From the NCBI GenBank assembly GCA_016584495.1, contig WAID01000003.1, positions 682,001-746,000 of the forward strand: DNA of 64,000 nt, written 5' to 3'. The notes under the pieces are model-generated. The model worked only from the letters and a program-made list of their open reading frames with translations, had not been told where the DNA came from and did not search any database. The DNA is from Celoporthe dispersa (lineage: Eukaryota; Ascomycota; Sordariomycetes; Diaporthales; Cryphonectriaceae). The position numbers and the translations under genes are program-made. Of the stretch, positions 22,340-32,147 are shown piece by piece (position 1 is the first letter of the stretch; the number at the start of each line of letters is the position of its first letter).

Positions 22340-24415
22340 ATGGCCTGGGGAGCCTGGGTGACCGCGCGGGCGCACATCCAAAACTTCACCGATGCGAACT
22401 CGAGCAACACGCAGCACCACTGGGGCTACGCAGACCGCATCGTTCCCTGCACGAACGACGCGGGGTCTTGCGAGTACCTCGATGTCGTCTATCACGCGCA
22501 TGACGTCGGGATCCTGTACACGGGTATCTTCTGGTCATCTATCCTCGGCGCCTTGCTGCTGTGGGGCACCGCGCGGCGGGTCCTCGCCGCCGGAGGAGGT
22601 GACAAGGCTGCAGCACCCTCGACAGCAGTAGCAACAACAACGGCGGACACGGTGGAGGCACAGCGAGAGGGCCCCCGTGCTGGTGGCATCGAGAGGCTGT
22701 GCCAGGGCACCTCGTGCCTACTCAGGAGGCATCTCCTCCTCGCCGACTCTGTGCCGCGGATCCTGGGCGGCGTCACCCGGCTTCAGGTGGTGGTACTGCT
22801 GATCCTGGCCGCGTACCTGGCCGTCCTGAGCTTCGCCGGCATCACCTACAAGATGTGGATCACACCAGTCAAGGGCTCTCCGGACCTCCACAACACCCGC
22901 ACATCGCTGGGGCCCTTTGCAGACCGCGTCGGCGTGCTCGCGTACGCGCTCACCCCGCTGTCTGTGCTCCTCGCCAGCCGCGAGTCCCTGCTGAGCCTCG
23001 CCACGGGCATCCCCTACCAGAGCTTCCTGTTCCTGCACCGCTGGGTGGGGTACGTGATCCTGATCCAGTCCAGCGCGCACACCCTCGGCTGGGTGGTCGT
23101 CGAGGCCCGCCTCTACCAGCCGCAGCCGGCGACGTGGGACGAGCTCGCGGCCGAGCCGTACATCCAGTGGGGGTTCGCGGCGCTGGGGCTGCTGGTCCTG
23201 CTCTGGGTGCTGGCCACGCCGCTGGGCATCAGGCTGACCGGGTACGAGTTCTTCCGCAAGGCGCACTACGTGCTGGCCATGGTCTACATCGGGGCCCTCA
23301 TCGGCCACTGGGAGCAGCTGCAGTGCTTCCTCGTCCCCGGGATCCTCCTGTGGCTCCTGGACCGGCTGGGCAGGATGGTGCGGACAGCGCTGCTGCACTA
23401 CCAGTGGCTCCCGTCCAGGGGCCGATGGGGATTCGCGTCGGCCCAGGCACGGCTGGCGCACTGGGCGGACGAGGAGGCAGGCGATGTTGTCAGGCTGGAT
23501 TTCGAACACGTGCAGCAGCCCTGGCAGGCGGGCCAGCACTTTTACCTGTGCTTCCCCGAGGGCAGCATCTGGCAGAGCCACCCCATGACGCCCCTCGCCC
23601 TCCCGGTCGCAGACAGTGCGGGGCGCGTGCGGCACTCGTACGTGATCCGGGCGAGGACAGGCGAGACCAGGAGGCTGGCACAGATCGCCTCGACGAAGCA
23701 TGCTGCTGCGGCGCGTGCTGCGGCGACGGTCGAGAAGACGGCGCAGGGAGGCAAGATCGTCACCACTACGCCTGTAGTGCTGACGGGTCCGTACGGTCCG
23801 GATCTAGTGGGCGACCTGCCTGCTGGCTCGAATGTGCTGTGCATCGCCGGTGGGACTGGCATCACCTTTGTGCTGCCGGTGCTGCTGAGGCTTGTGGGGG
23901 AGGAGCCGGCTGGGAAGAGGAAGGTCGAGCTGGTATGGGCGGTGAGGAAGGATGCGGACGTGAGGTGGGTGGAGGACGAGCTCGAGGAGATCAGGAGCGC
24001 CAGATGCTCGCACGGGGTCCGCGTCAGCGTGTACATCACCAGAGAGAAGGCTCACCACCACCAGCCGTCCACCTCGTCGTCGTCGTTGTCGTCGTCGTCG
24101 TCGTCTTCTCCATCATCTCAACAAGCGGACAAGGATGCAGATGCAGGCGGCCGGGGCTGTGACTGCGACGACATCTCTCACCACCACCCGGCTGACATCC
24201 AGAGTCCCGAGGCGAGGCGGCCCAAGCTGCATGAGATCGTCGACGCCTTTACCAGCGCAACCACACAGGGCCCGACAACAATATACGCGAGTGGTCCCGG
24301 CGGGATGATAGGAGACCTGAGAAGGGCGGTGGCAGCTCGCAACGAGGCCGGCCGAGTGTGGGGTGGCGACAGCAGGGGCGCCGTGAGGCTTGTGTGCGAT
24401 GACAGGCTCGCATGA
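22340..24415 (+). CDS. Ferric/cupric reductase transmembrane component (FRE family)
   Basis: This is a plasma-membrane flavocytochrome that passes electrons from cytosolic NADPH through FAD and two hemes to extracellular Fe(III) or Cu(II). It is one intact exon of 691 aa. About seven hydrophobic segments lie in residues 55-360. Heme-ligand histidines fall in LHRWVGYVILIQSSAHTLGW (about residues 232-255) and FRKAHYVLAMVYIGALIGHW. An FAD-binding HPMTPL lies at about 414. NADPH-binding GPYGPD and GGTGITFVLPVL lie at about 484-515, and the C-terminal GPGGMIGDLR also fits. A Ser run coded by TCG repeats (about nt 24077-24115) sits in a linker within the nucleotide domain. An N-glycosylation-like NFT and Cys pair in the N-terminal ectodomain are typical. 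Its pairing with the Ctr gene suggests Cu(II) reduction for uptake. Confidence 0.9.
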   Translation: MAWGAWVTARAHIQNFTDANSSNTQHHWGYADRIVPCTNDAGSCEYLDVVYHAHDVGILYTGIFWSSILGALLLWGTARRVLAAGGGDKAAAPSTAVATTTADTVEAQREGPRAGGIERLCQGTSCLLRRHLLLADSVPRILGGVTRLQVVVLLILAAYLAVLSFAGITYKMWITPVKGSPDLHNTRTSLGPFADRVGVLAYALTPLSVLLASRESLLSLATGIPYQSFLFLHRWVGYVILIQSSAHTLGWVVVEARLYQPQPATWDELAAEPYIQWGFAALGLLVLLWVLATPLGIRLTGYEFFRKAHYVLAMVYIGALIGHWEQLQCFLVPGILLWLLDRLGRMVRTALLHYQWLPSRGRWGFASAQARLAHWADEEAGDVVRLDFEHVQQPWQAGQHFYLCFPEGSIWQSHPMTPLALPVADSAGRVRHSYVIRARTGETRRLAQIASTKHAAAARAAATVEKTAQGGKIVTTTPVVLTGPYGPDLVGDLPAGSNVLCIAGGTGITFVLPVLLRLVGEEPAGKRKVELVWAVRKDADVRWVEDELEEIRSARCSHGVRVSVYITREKAHHHQPSTSSSSLSSSSSSSPSSQQADKDADAGGRGCDCDDISHHHPADIQSPEARRPKLHEIVDAFTSATTQGPTTIYASGPGGMIGDLRRAVAARNEAGRVWGGDSRGAVRLVCDDRLA

Positions 24416-25228
24416 TCAATACTCTTGGTACAATAGCTTGTCGATACCTGGTTGACCGGATGGGAGTGGACAACTGCACGATCCTGAAAAGCAAAGATAG
24501 ATGCTCACGCCAGCAGCTGGCAGACAGCTGGCAGCGCCTCCCTTGCCTGGTCAGAAGTCCCGGCAGGGGCGGTGCAATGACTAAGGACACCCCTGCCGCC
24601 GCCCTTACACCCGTTGCCTGCTACAGGCTATTTCCCTCCCTGCCTGAAGCTGAGCTCTCCCTGCACTGCCACCTTGGCTGTGCATCACCATGCGCGGGTG
24701 CCTTGCCGTCCCGTCCGCGCTCACGACACGCACGACTTAGCAACACACAACATGGCCACTCTGCACCCGACAGCTCGTGTGATCTGATCAGCTCTTGCAC
24801 GCAGGCTCATCACCTCTGGTGTCTCTCTCCTCTTGACCATTTTTTCTTTCCTTCTTCCCTGGTGGTGCTTCTTAAGTAAAACCAGCCTGTGATCACTCGG
24901 TTTCACTTTTGCCATGCTGCGGACTTGGTACGCTTCAAACGGTCAAAGCATTTTGGTAGAGAGCTTCGCTCGCCTTCACGATAGCAAGGGCGGGTAGCCA
25001 GTCCGTCTGCCCAGGGCCACACACCACATACAAACAGACAGCGGCGTCTAGGCAGCGTGGTGAAGTACAGCTTCATACACACACTCTCTCTCTCCCAAGC
25101 GAATTCTCACCTCTTTCAAGAGGGTCCAACCCTCCTAGAGTTCCCATCTCTCACATCTACTGCACCACAATATCCTCTCTCTCTCTCTTGCTCTCTCTCT
25201 CTCTCCCCCTCCCCCCCCCCCCACGACC
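24416..25228. other. Intergenic with CT-rich promoter block
   Basis: The 150 bp before the regulator start is pyrimidine-rich: CT repeats at 25080-25100 and 25166-25205, then a C-rich run with ten or more C in a row at about 25211-25222. This is a common fungal core-promoter character. No gene is seen. Confidence 0.6.
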
Positions 25229-26677
25229 ATGGTAAACCACATCATCAGCCATGGGCCAAGGTGGGACCGGCCTGCCAAGGTAGGCCATCGAAAGTCGAGG
25301 AATGGCTGTCTGACGTGCAAGACACGTCGGGTCAAGTGCGACGAGGTGCAGCCCGTCTGTGCCAACTGCACTCGTCTCCAGCTCGACTGCACGTGGCCAG
25401 AACACACCCTCAGGCACCTGCAGGCACGCTCAAATCAGCAGCAGCAGTCGCCCTCGCCCAACCCTTCTCCTCCGCAGGCCTCGCCTCCCGCCACCACCGC
25501 CGACGCCTCGATGCCGTCGTCCTCGTCCCCGACCCCGTCCTCCTCCTCCCACCACCACCACCACCATCACCACCACAACACGCCGCCCGTGCAGGAGCAG
25601 GCGGCGGCGACCTTCATGGCCAACTGGCCGAGGTGGCCCAGCGTGGACAACCCCTTCTCCCAGCTCAACGACGACCAGGGCATCAGCCTGCCCGAGTCCA
25701 GGGCCCGCCGCATGATGGAGCACCGGCTCATGCAGAACTGGTACCAGAACTTCAACAGGCAGTTCCCCGTGCACCCGGACGAGAACTGGCGCCAGCTGTG
25801 GACCACCCAGATCCCCCGCCTGGGCCTCCGGTACGAGAACATCATGCACGCCATGCTCGCCACCTCGGCGACCAACCTGGTCCGGCCGTCGCACGCCGCC
25901 GCCGACCGCGACCTCTTCGCCGCCCGGCAGAGCTATGTCATCTCTGCCCTGTCGGCCCAGCGCCGCGAGGTGCAGATCCTCTCGGCCGAGAACGCCGAGG
26001 CCGTGTGCCTGGGCGCCCTGCTCATCTCCATCACCTCCTTTGCCATGCTCCGGGAGCGCAGCCTCGAGCCCTACCAGCCGCCCATGGAGTGGCTCCAGCT
26101 CGGCCGCGGCGCCGGCACCGTCATCTGGCAGAGCGTCGAGGCCATCGTCACAGAGGCCAAGGAGGGCGAGTACCCGGCCCTGATGACCGTCGCCACCGCC
26201 TATCCCCACTTCGGCAGGGACCAGAGCTACTTCGCCCCGGAGATGCGCCGGAACTTCGTCAACGTCCTCACACAGAGCATCACCACCTCGGGCGACGACT
26301 GGCACGACAGCGAGACCAGGGAGGCCTACGAGAAGACGCTGAGCTACATAGGCAGCATCCAGAAGGGCATCGACGACGGCGAGCCCGTATACGCCCTCGC
26401 CAGGCGCATCCAGACCTTCGCCCTGGTCATCCCGCCGCGCTTCGTCGGCCTGCTGAGCATGCAGAGGCCCAGGGCCATGGTCACCCTGGCCTATTTCTGG
26501 GCCACCGTCTCCCAGGTCCACAATGTCTGGTGGCTCGGCGAGGTGACTGAAGCCGGCGAGGAGTCCACGGCAAAGCGCGAGATCCGGGCCATCAGGGGGG
26601 CCATCCCCAGAGAATGGCTCGGCACCATGGTCTGGCCTCTAGACCAGGTCAGCCTGAGGGACGACATTGTCATCTAA
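25229..26677 (+). CDS. Zn(II)2Cys6 transcription factor, fungal-specific domain 2 type
   Basis: This is a nuclear regulator coded by one intact exon (482 aa). The zinc cluster near the N-terminus has Cys at residues 27, 30, 37, 44, 47 and 54 (GCLTCKTRRVKC, then VCANC), preceded by the HRKSRNG basic stretch typical of the Upc2/fungal_trans_2 group. A Ser/Pro/Gln linker includes a His run from CAC/CAT repeats (about nt 25549-25576). The remainder is helical with NPFSQLNDDQGI, ENIMHAMLATSATNL and LISITSFAMLRERSLEPY, as in the PF11951 type of regulatory domain. It lies between the ferric reductase and the NTF2-like gene. Its targets cannot be read from sequence. The dehydrogenase and metal-uptake genes are possible but unproven. 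Confidence 0.85.
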   Translation: MVNHIISHGPRWDRPAKVGHRKSRNGCLTCKTRRVKCDEVQPVCANCTRLQLDCTWPEHTLRHLQARSNQQQQSPSPNPSPPQASPPATTADASMPSSSSPTPSSSSHHHHHHHHHNTPPVQEQAAATFMANWPRWPSVDNPFSQLNDDQGISLPESRARRMMEHRLMQNWYQNFNRQFPVHPDENWRQLWTTQIPRLGLRYENIMHAMLATSATNLVRPSHAAADRDLFAARQSYVISALSAQRREVQILSAENAEAVCLGALLISITSFAMLRERSLEPYQPPMEWLQLGRGAGTVIWQSVEAIVTEAKEGEYPALMTVATAYPHFGRDQSYFAPEMRRNFVNVLTQSITTSGDDWHDSETREAYEKTLSYIGSIQKGIDDGEPVYALARRIQTFALVIPPRFVGLLSMQRPRAMVTLAYFWATVSQVHNVWWLGEVTEAGEESTAKREIRAIRGAIPREWLGTMVWPLDQVSLRDDIVI

Positions 26678-26878
26678 TTCAAGGCAGCCTTGGAAGGGGG
26701 GAGAAGGGAGAGGAAGAGGGGGGTGGGGGGAGAGAAAACTAGGTTGCAATTTCAACGGCCTCTTATTTTATTTATTCTGCCCTTTGCAGCGGTGGAGCGA
26801 CATCAAGTCTACCTTTTCACGAATTAGTTCACGCCGACCAACGAAACGCGGATTCATTTTTGTTTTCTTCTTCTCTTT

Positions 26879-27792
26879 TTAGTCCTTCTCCCTCTCCGCC
26901 TTCATCTTCAAATCCTCTTCTTCAGTCTTGGGAACCTTGACGAATGTTGGGACGGTCACAGCATTCAGCTTTCGGAAGGCCTATGATATTTTGTCGTCAG
27001 CATCTGCGGACACGCCTCAGAGCCAGTCGCGCCCCAGCAACGAGCGGGCTCAGCATCCACAGCCACCTCCAGAACCCAGGTGGCCCCAAAGAAGACAAAC
27101 AAGAAGAACGAGAACAAGAAGAACCTACATCACTAATCGCGCCGTCGGGCAGCTTTCCGTTCCACCGATCCTCGACCCGGTCGATCTTGCCGCCGCTGCC
27201 GACGTGGATGCGCACCACCGAGTTCATGACCTGCTCCTTGTTGATCCCTCTGACGACGTACTTGTTGCTCATCTCCATCTCGATCGGGTTCCCCGCGCTG
27301 GTTACCTGGTGGTGCTGGAGCTCGATGGGCCTGAAGAGCGCTGGCAGGCCGTAGAACTGTGCGGTATACTTGTGGTATCCGGTGGCTACCGTGATGGGGT
27401 CGGCAAAGGTGGCATCCTGGGACCAGAGGCTGAAGTGCTTGAGCGTCGGGTTGCCTTCGAAGAGCTATAGTACGATCTCGTCAGCTAATGTAGCAGGCTG
27501 GGCCTGGGAGGGGCGGGGGGAACTATCTAATACTACAAGGGGTGGGAAATGGGGACTGTCTGGCCGATAGGAGGGACGGGGGAGGCTATGTAGTAAGGGA
27601 CGGAGGGACTGTCTGGTGGGGTGGACGTACATCCAGTACGGACCCGACCAGGACCTTGTGCTGCTCGGTCAGCTCGACGCCCGGGGCGGTGTTGATGTTT
27701 GTGTTCTTGATGCCCAGGGAGGAGAACGAGGGGCCGTCTCCGGCGCCTGTGGTAACACCCTGGGTACCAACAGGTTGGTTTTGTGTCGACAT
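26879..27792 (-). CDS. NTF2/SnoaL-like small protein
   Basis: This small cytosolic protein has a cone-shaped alpha+beta fold and, in relatives, either an enzymatic or a binding role. Its function here is unknown. The three exons are complement(27631-27792), (27129-27464) and (26879-26980), all phase 0. Donors are GTACGT and GTAGGT. Acceptors are TATAG and CATAG, the latter after a GCTGACG branch site. The product is 199 aa. The N-terminal 45 residues are polar. The fold is seen in LFEGNPTLKHFSLWSQDATF, FADPITVATGYHKYTAQFYG, MEMSNKYVVRG and VVRIHVGSGGKIDRVEDRWN, the characteristic strand pattern with a W near the end. The tail is charged (EEEDLKMKAEREKD). If the last intron is not removed the frame runs to 26997 with a low-complexity tail, so splicing is preferred. 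Confidence 0.78.
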
Positions 27793-29463
27793 CTTTCTAT
27801 AAGTCAAGAAAGGCTTCCTGCCTGCGACTGTTGGCCCGGGTATGGATGCCCTGGTGCACGTGGTTCGCGTCTGTGTCGTAAGCAGCGATGATGATGATGA
27901 GAACAATGATGATGTCCTGAGAGGCATCGCCCGTGTCCGTGATGATATCCTCTGGGAGCAAGAAAAGAAGTCTGTTGCGTGCTGTGGAGTCCGCTCCTTT
28001 TCTAGCAACGCCCACATCAGAGGAGACAAAATGGTGTCGTCACGGACTAATACGTAGGCACAAAGCGTATAGCTGGCGATGTTATCACTTTGACGTCATG
28101 ACTTGTTCGGTCGGCAGGGCCGGAACGCCATGGCGGAACGGCGCGGGCCTACTTTGAAGTTCAAGTGCGACTCTTTTTGGAAATGGTTTCCATCTTTGAT
28201 CTGTGGATCATCCATATATTATTATATATACTGTACATAGTAAATTTCTTGTCCAAGGGAAGAGGTAATTATTTATTAGGGGTTGGTAAGTCTGTCAGCC
28301 CCACTTGGTCGCGAGTAAGGTGAAGATGGGTGCTGGAGTCAGGATCTCGCCTGGCAAGAACGAGGTTCCACCTGGGTTTTACCCAATCATCTTACACCAA
28401 ACCTCTTTGCCCTCCTAGTCAGCCACGTCTCTCCTCTCCCTCTCCCTCCCTCTCTCCCCCTCTCACACACACTCAGCCACTACAAGACGAGAGGCTGGCC
28501 ATCTGTATAGCCGGCGGTTGAGTTGGGGGGTCAGAGACGGTGGGTTTGGAAGCTAGAAAGGGCGGAACAGTGTACAAAAGGGGGGGTAGGGGGGTTGGCT
28601 GGTAAGCTGGGAGTTTGCTGGCTCGCCAGATTTGACAGGCCAAACAATACCTAATCAGAAAGCACATTATACACGGCCTTGGACGAGTCGAGAGGGAGCG
28701 TACTACCGGATCAAAGAGCCAAGACACACGTGGGGCTTGGCTGCATGGGCACTTGTTATCGCCTGCTGGTTTCGAGATCCTGGCCCTCTGAGCTTAAGTA
28801 AGCGCACATGACCAGCCATGCGACCCGCCGAAATCATGAGGCTATCCCGAGCCTCTTCTGGAGCCAATGTGCAACGGCCCAGACTCAACACGCTTTCAAG
28901 CATCCGTATCGTCGACCAGGATGAATGGCCTACTCGCACTCACACCCCACCGGCCAGCACGCAGAGGATACGTAATTGCAGCAGCAACAGATGGAAATGA
29001 AATCGGAAGAAAACTTGAAGAAAAAGAAAGAAAAAAAGACGAAGAAAAACCTAATCTGGTATTGAAGAGGTGTAGTAGTGACTCCTATCGGATATCATAA
29101 GCTAGAAACAAAAACAAAACAAAAAAAAGAATAACTGTTGCCAACGACAATACAAGAGCTACACCTGAGAGGGGGACTCATCGAGCCCGTGCCCTCCCAG
29201 TGGTGACTCAATCCAGTACTGCAGAGATGAACATGGGCAACAGGGTGGTGAGATCTTGCACCAAACACAAAGAGAGAAAACATTCCCGCACCCTCCGACA
29301 ACCATTCTCCTATCTTGAGCCTCTCTTTTTCCTCCCGAAACTTCCCAGCCGTCAAGGTCCGCTGGACACGGGCTTGAAGGTCTTCAAGGATGGCTGTCAC
29401 GAATTCCACCTGCTCCGCGAAGACGTGGCCCTCCAGTCACTGCTGCAGCAGGTCCAGCTTCTG
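27793..29463. other. Intergenic, no gene seen
   Basis: A TATATTATTATATATA stretch lies at about 28213-28230 and a CT-rich block at 28428-28470. Short frames only. Confidence 0.5.
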
Positions 29464-30110
29464 CTAGACGACAAAGGAGAGTTGGACCAGCATGATAACC
29501 ACGCTCTGCACTGGGGCCACCTCGGGAGCGGGTTCAGCCTCTGACATGGGCTGCTGCACCTCGACAGAGCTCTCAGCGGGGCCGTCGGGATAGGCAGCGA
29601 CAGCCGGCTGCTCATCCTCGACGGGACCACCTGTATCCTCATCCTCGACAGGATTGTCCGGGTGCTCATCCTCGACGGGGGGTGCTCATCCTCGACAGGA
29701 GCATCCAGGCCCTCGTCCTTGGCGGGGCAGTACTCGTTCCAGCGCATACGCTCCTTGTTGTCGCTCTCGACAAAGGCCTCCACGCGTTCGCTCTGGAAAG
29801 CTTTGACAAGCTCTTTCGAGCGCTGGCTCTCGACATGAGCCTCCAGGAGCCGTCTCTTGGCGTACCAATCCCTGGGACAGTATCTGCCGGGGGCGGCCGG
29901 GCCAGAGTTGTCTGTCATCTGGTGTCCCGGCGCCACTTTGCCGTGCGACTTCTCATCCGCTCCACTGTTGATGGGGTGGGCGTCATCGTTCTGGTCGCGC
30001 TTGGGTGATGGGGACGCAGGGGAAGCGGAGCAGGGGCGCTTGTTGTCGTCGCCGCCGGCCCTCTTGTCGATCTCATGCAGGTCCGGAGACTCGTCGTTTG
30101 GGGTGGACAT
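29464..30110 (-). CDS. Low-complexity protein with PVEDEHP repeats, frame broken, probably truncated
   Basis: No known family. From the ATG at 30110 the first 140 residues are hydrophilic (RDWYAKRRLLEAHVE, KELVKAFQSERVEAFVES), then several imperfect PVEDEHP/PVEDEQP units begin. At the G6 run 29677-29682 the frame is lost. One added base restores the repeats and reads on through SVEVQQPMSEAEPAPEVA to a TAG at 29464-29466. The same frame then continues with coiled-coil-like sequence (QKLDLLQQ, stop, LEGHVFAEQVEFVTAILED) as far as about 29330, interrupted by one TGA. CAG-to-TAG and CGA-to-TGA changes would explain both stops, so the original protein was probably about 50 residues longer. Confidence 0.5.
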
Positions 30111-32147
30111 CTTGATCCGGGCGTGCTTGGGCCGCTTGATCTGCTGTGCACTGCGCTGGCGTGGGAAAGAAGAAAAGTACAAGATAATAGGGTTTGTTTT
30201 TGGTGCTGTTGTGGCTGTGTGACGGGAACTGAAAGGCTCAGTTTTCCAGGGGGGACGGTTCTGTACAAGATGCAAAGAAAGCACAATGTGCTTGGGGGAC
30301 CCAGCCGTTCCAGGTTCGGTGCAGGAGGTGGCAGCGTTGCCTCTTTATCCTTCAAAGCAGGGTTTGCACACCCCTCCCACCCCTCCCCCCCCCCCAAAAA
30401 AGGGCTCTTCTACTAGATTCCAAGGATTTTCTCTTTATTTTTTAATTTTAATTTTTATGTTTTTTTAGGCGCGTCTGCCTGGTCAAGTGTGGCCTGCTGT
30501 GATACGACAAACGGAACAGAGAATTCGCCCCATCGGAGAGAAACTGATACTGTGCTTGCTTTTTGCTGGGGTCAGACTGCATGTAAGTACCCGCTGGGCG
30601 AATTGCAGCGCAACGGTTCCGATAGCGCAGGACGTTGGGTTTCACCCGACATATTCATGACAAAAAAGACCTGGCTGGGCACACAGGTATCCGTCCAGTA
30701 AGCCAGGCCGTAGATGGTTACGGCACATGCACGCATGCGCGCATTCTCATTCATCTGAGGTGGAAGCGAGCGACAGGGTCTCTGGCTCTGATGGGCTTGG
30801 GTGTGAAGATCAGGATGCGACTCTGACCGGTCATCCGGGGACGGGGAAGTGCATGTATTCCCGCCCTCTAGGCTACCCTCCATCATGCGCACAAACAGAC
30901 GACTTGACGGCATGGAAACGGAGGTTTCGCTACCATACTTGAACCTAACCTGGATCTGAACGTGCTTGGTACTCTAGGTGATAATACAATGCCGGTCCAT
31001 GTAATCCTGAATGACCTCACTGACTGTCCGGCCCGCGGCCATCTCCGGAGATGTTGATACCAGAAGGAACCAAGCGTCTGACAAAGAGCGAGGCTCTGGG
31101 TCGACAGCCCCCAGGCTGTTTTGTCTGTAGGTCTTAACACGGACTGTTCTGCAGCTACCCCTCGCCAGCTCCAGACCTTCTGATTACAAAATCTATAGCT
31201 GTCTTTGACTTGGATACCTGCGTTCCTCATAGGAAGACCACCTCTAGCCCAGCACACCAGAGAGCCTTGTCGACCCCCCGGGCAGCCAGCCGCCATTAGC
31301 CAGTGATTTAGTGCCGATAGCCCCTGAAAGTACCCGAATCGCATCTTGTTACTGAAGTGCCTCGATCTGATTGATTTGGTGAACGGCTTGCGCATATCAG
31401 TCCCATCCATTTCCTCAGAGCAGCGTTCTCTAGTACCATCGGCTAGCCAAGCGCGACCGCTAATGATCTCCAACGCGCGCGGAACGGTCACCCAGGTCAT
31501 CGCTCAAAAGCTTTATTACTGATACCAGCTCCAAGGATTGGAGTTTTTTTCCCCTCCCCTACTAATCATAAATCACACCAGACTCAGACTGCGGAACTAC
31601 AAAACACTGCAAGCATAATTTATAATAAAAGTAGACGATAATAATAAGAATGGAAGTTTAAACAACATCTGTGTGAAGTGTGAGTTTTGGCAATGTATTA
31701 AGAAAAACTATTTTTTTTTCAAGGTTTTGCAACACCAAGATATTCATGATTGTAAAAATAGATCAGACCAGCATGCAAATGTCATCCCACTATTAATAAT
31801 AAATCACCGTCAACGTGCTGAAACAAAGAACCAGCAGGATACAGGACCAATGTCATATCCGCAAGAAGAAGCGAGGAAGCAGTTGTGCGTGCCTTTTAGG
31901 AGAAGATGTTGTGCGCCCTGCCTTCGTACAAGCACACCCCTATGCACATTGTCAGCGGGTTGAACTGGTAACAATTTATCGAGCCCTGATCCGGCCTGAA
32001 TTTGTCACTTACAACCTCGGGAGATTTTGTTGCCAGGCGCCCACTGAGGAATACCACGCTCTTGTCTCTGTTGGGCCCGGAGGTCGGCTGCACGGGTAGA
32101 AATCCTTGATCAGCCGCCGTCTCATAAGAGATCGTAGTTATTGGTGA
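30111..32147. other. Intergenic, about 2 kb
   Basis: Mostly without coding character. One 205-codon open frame with an ATG lies at complement(30883-31500), but its composition (scattered Trp, Cys, Arg) is that of chance. Short A/T-rich blocks occur at 30430-30465 and 31610-31720. Confidence 0.45.

Noticed and set aside
30883..31500. 205-codon open frame on the minus strand
   Set aside because: Composition is chance-like (scattered Trp and Cys, no domain), with no splice or family support.
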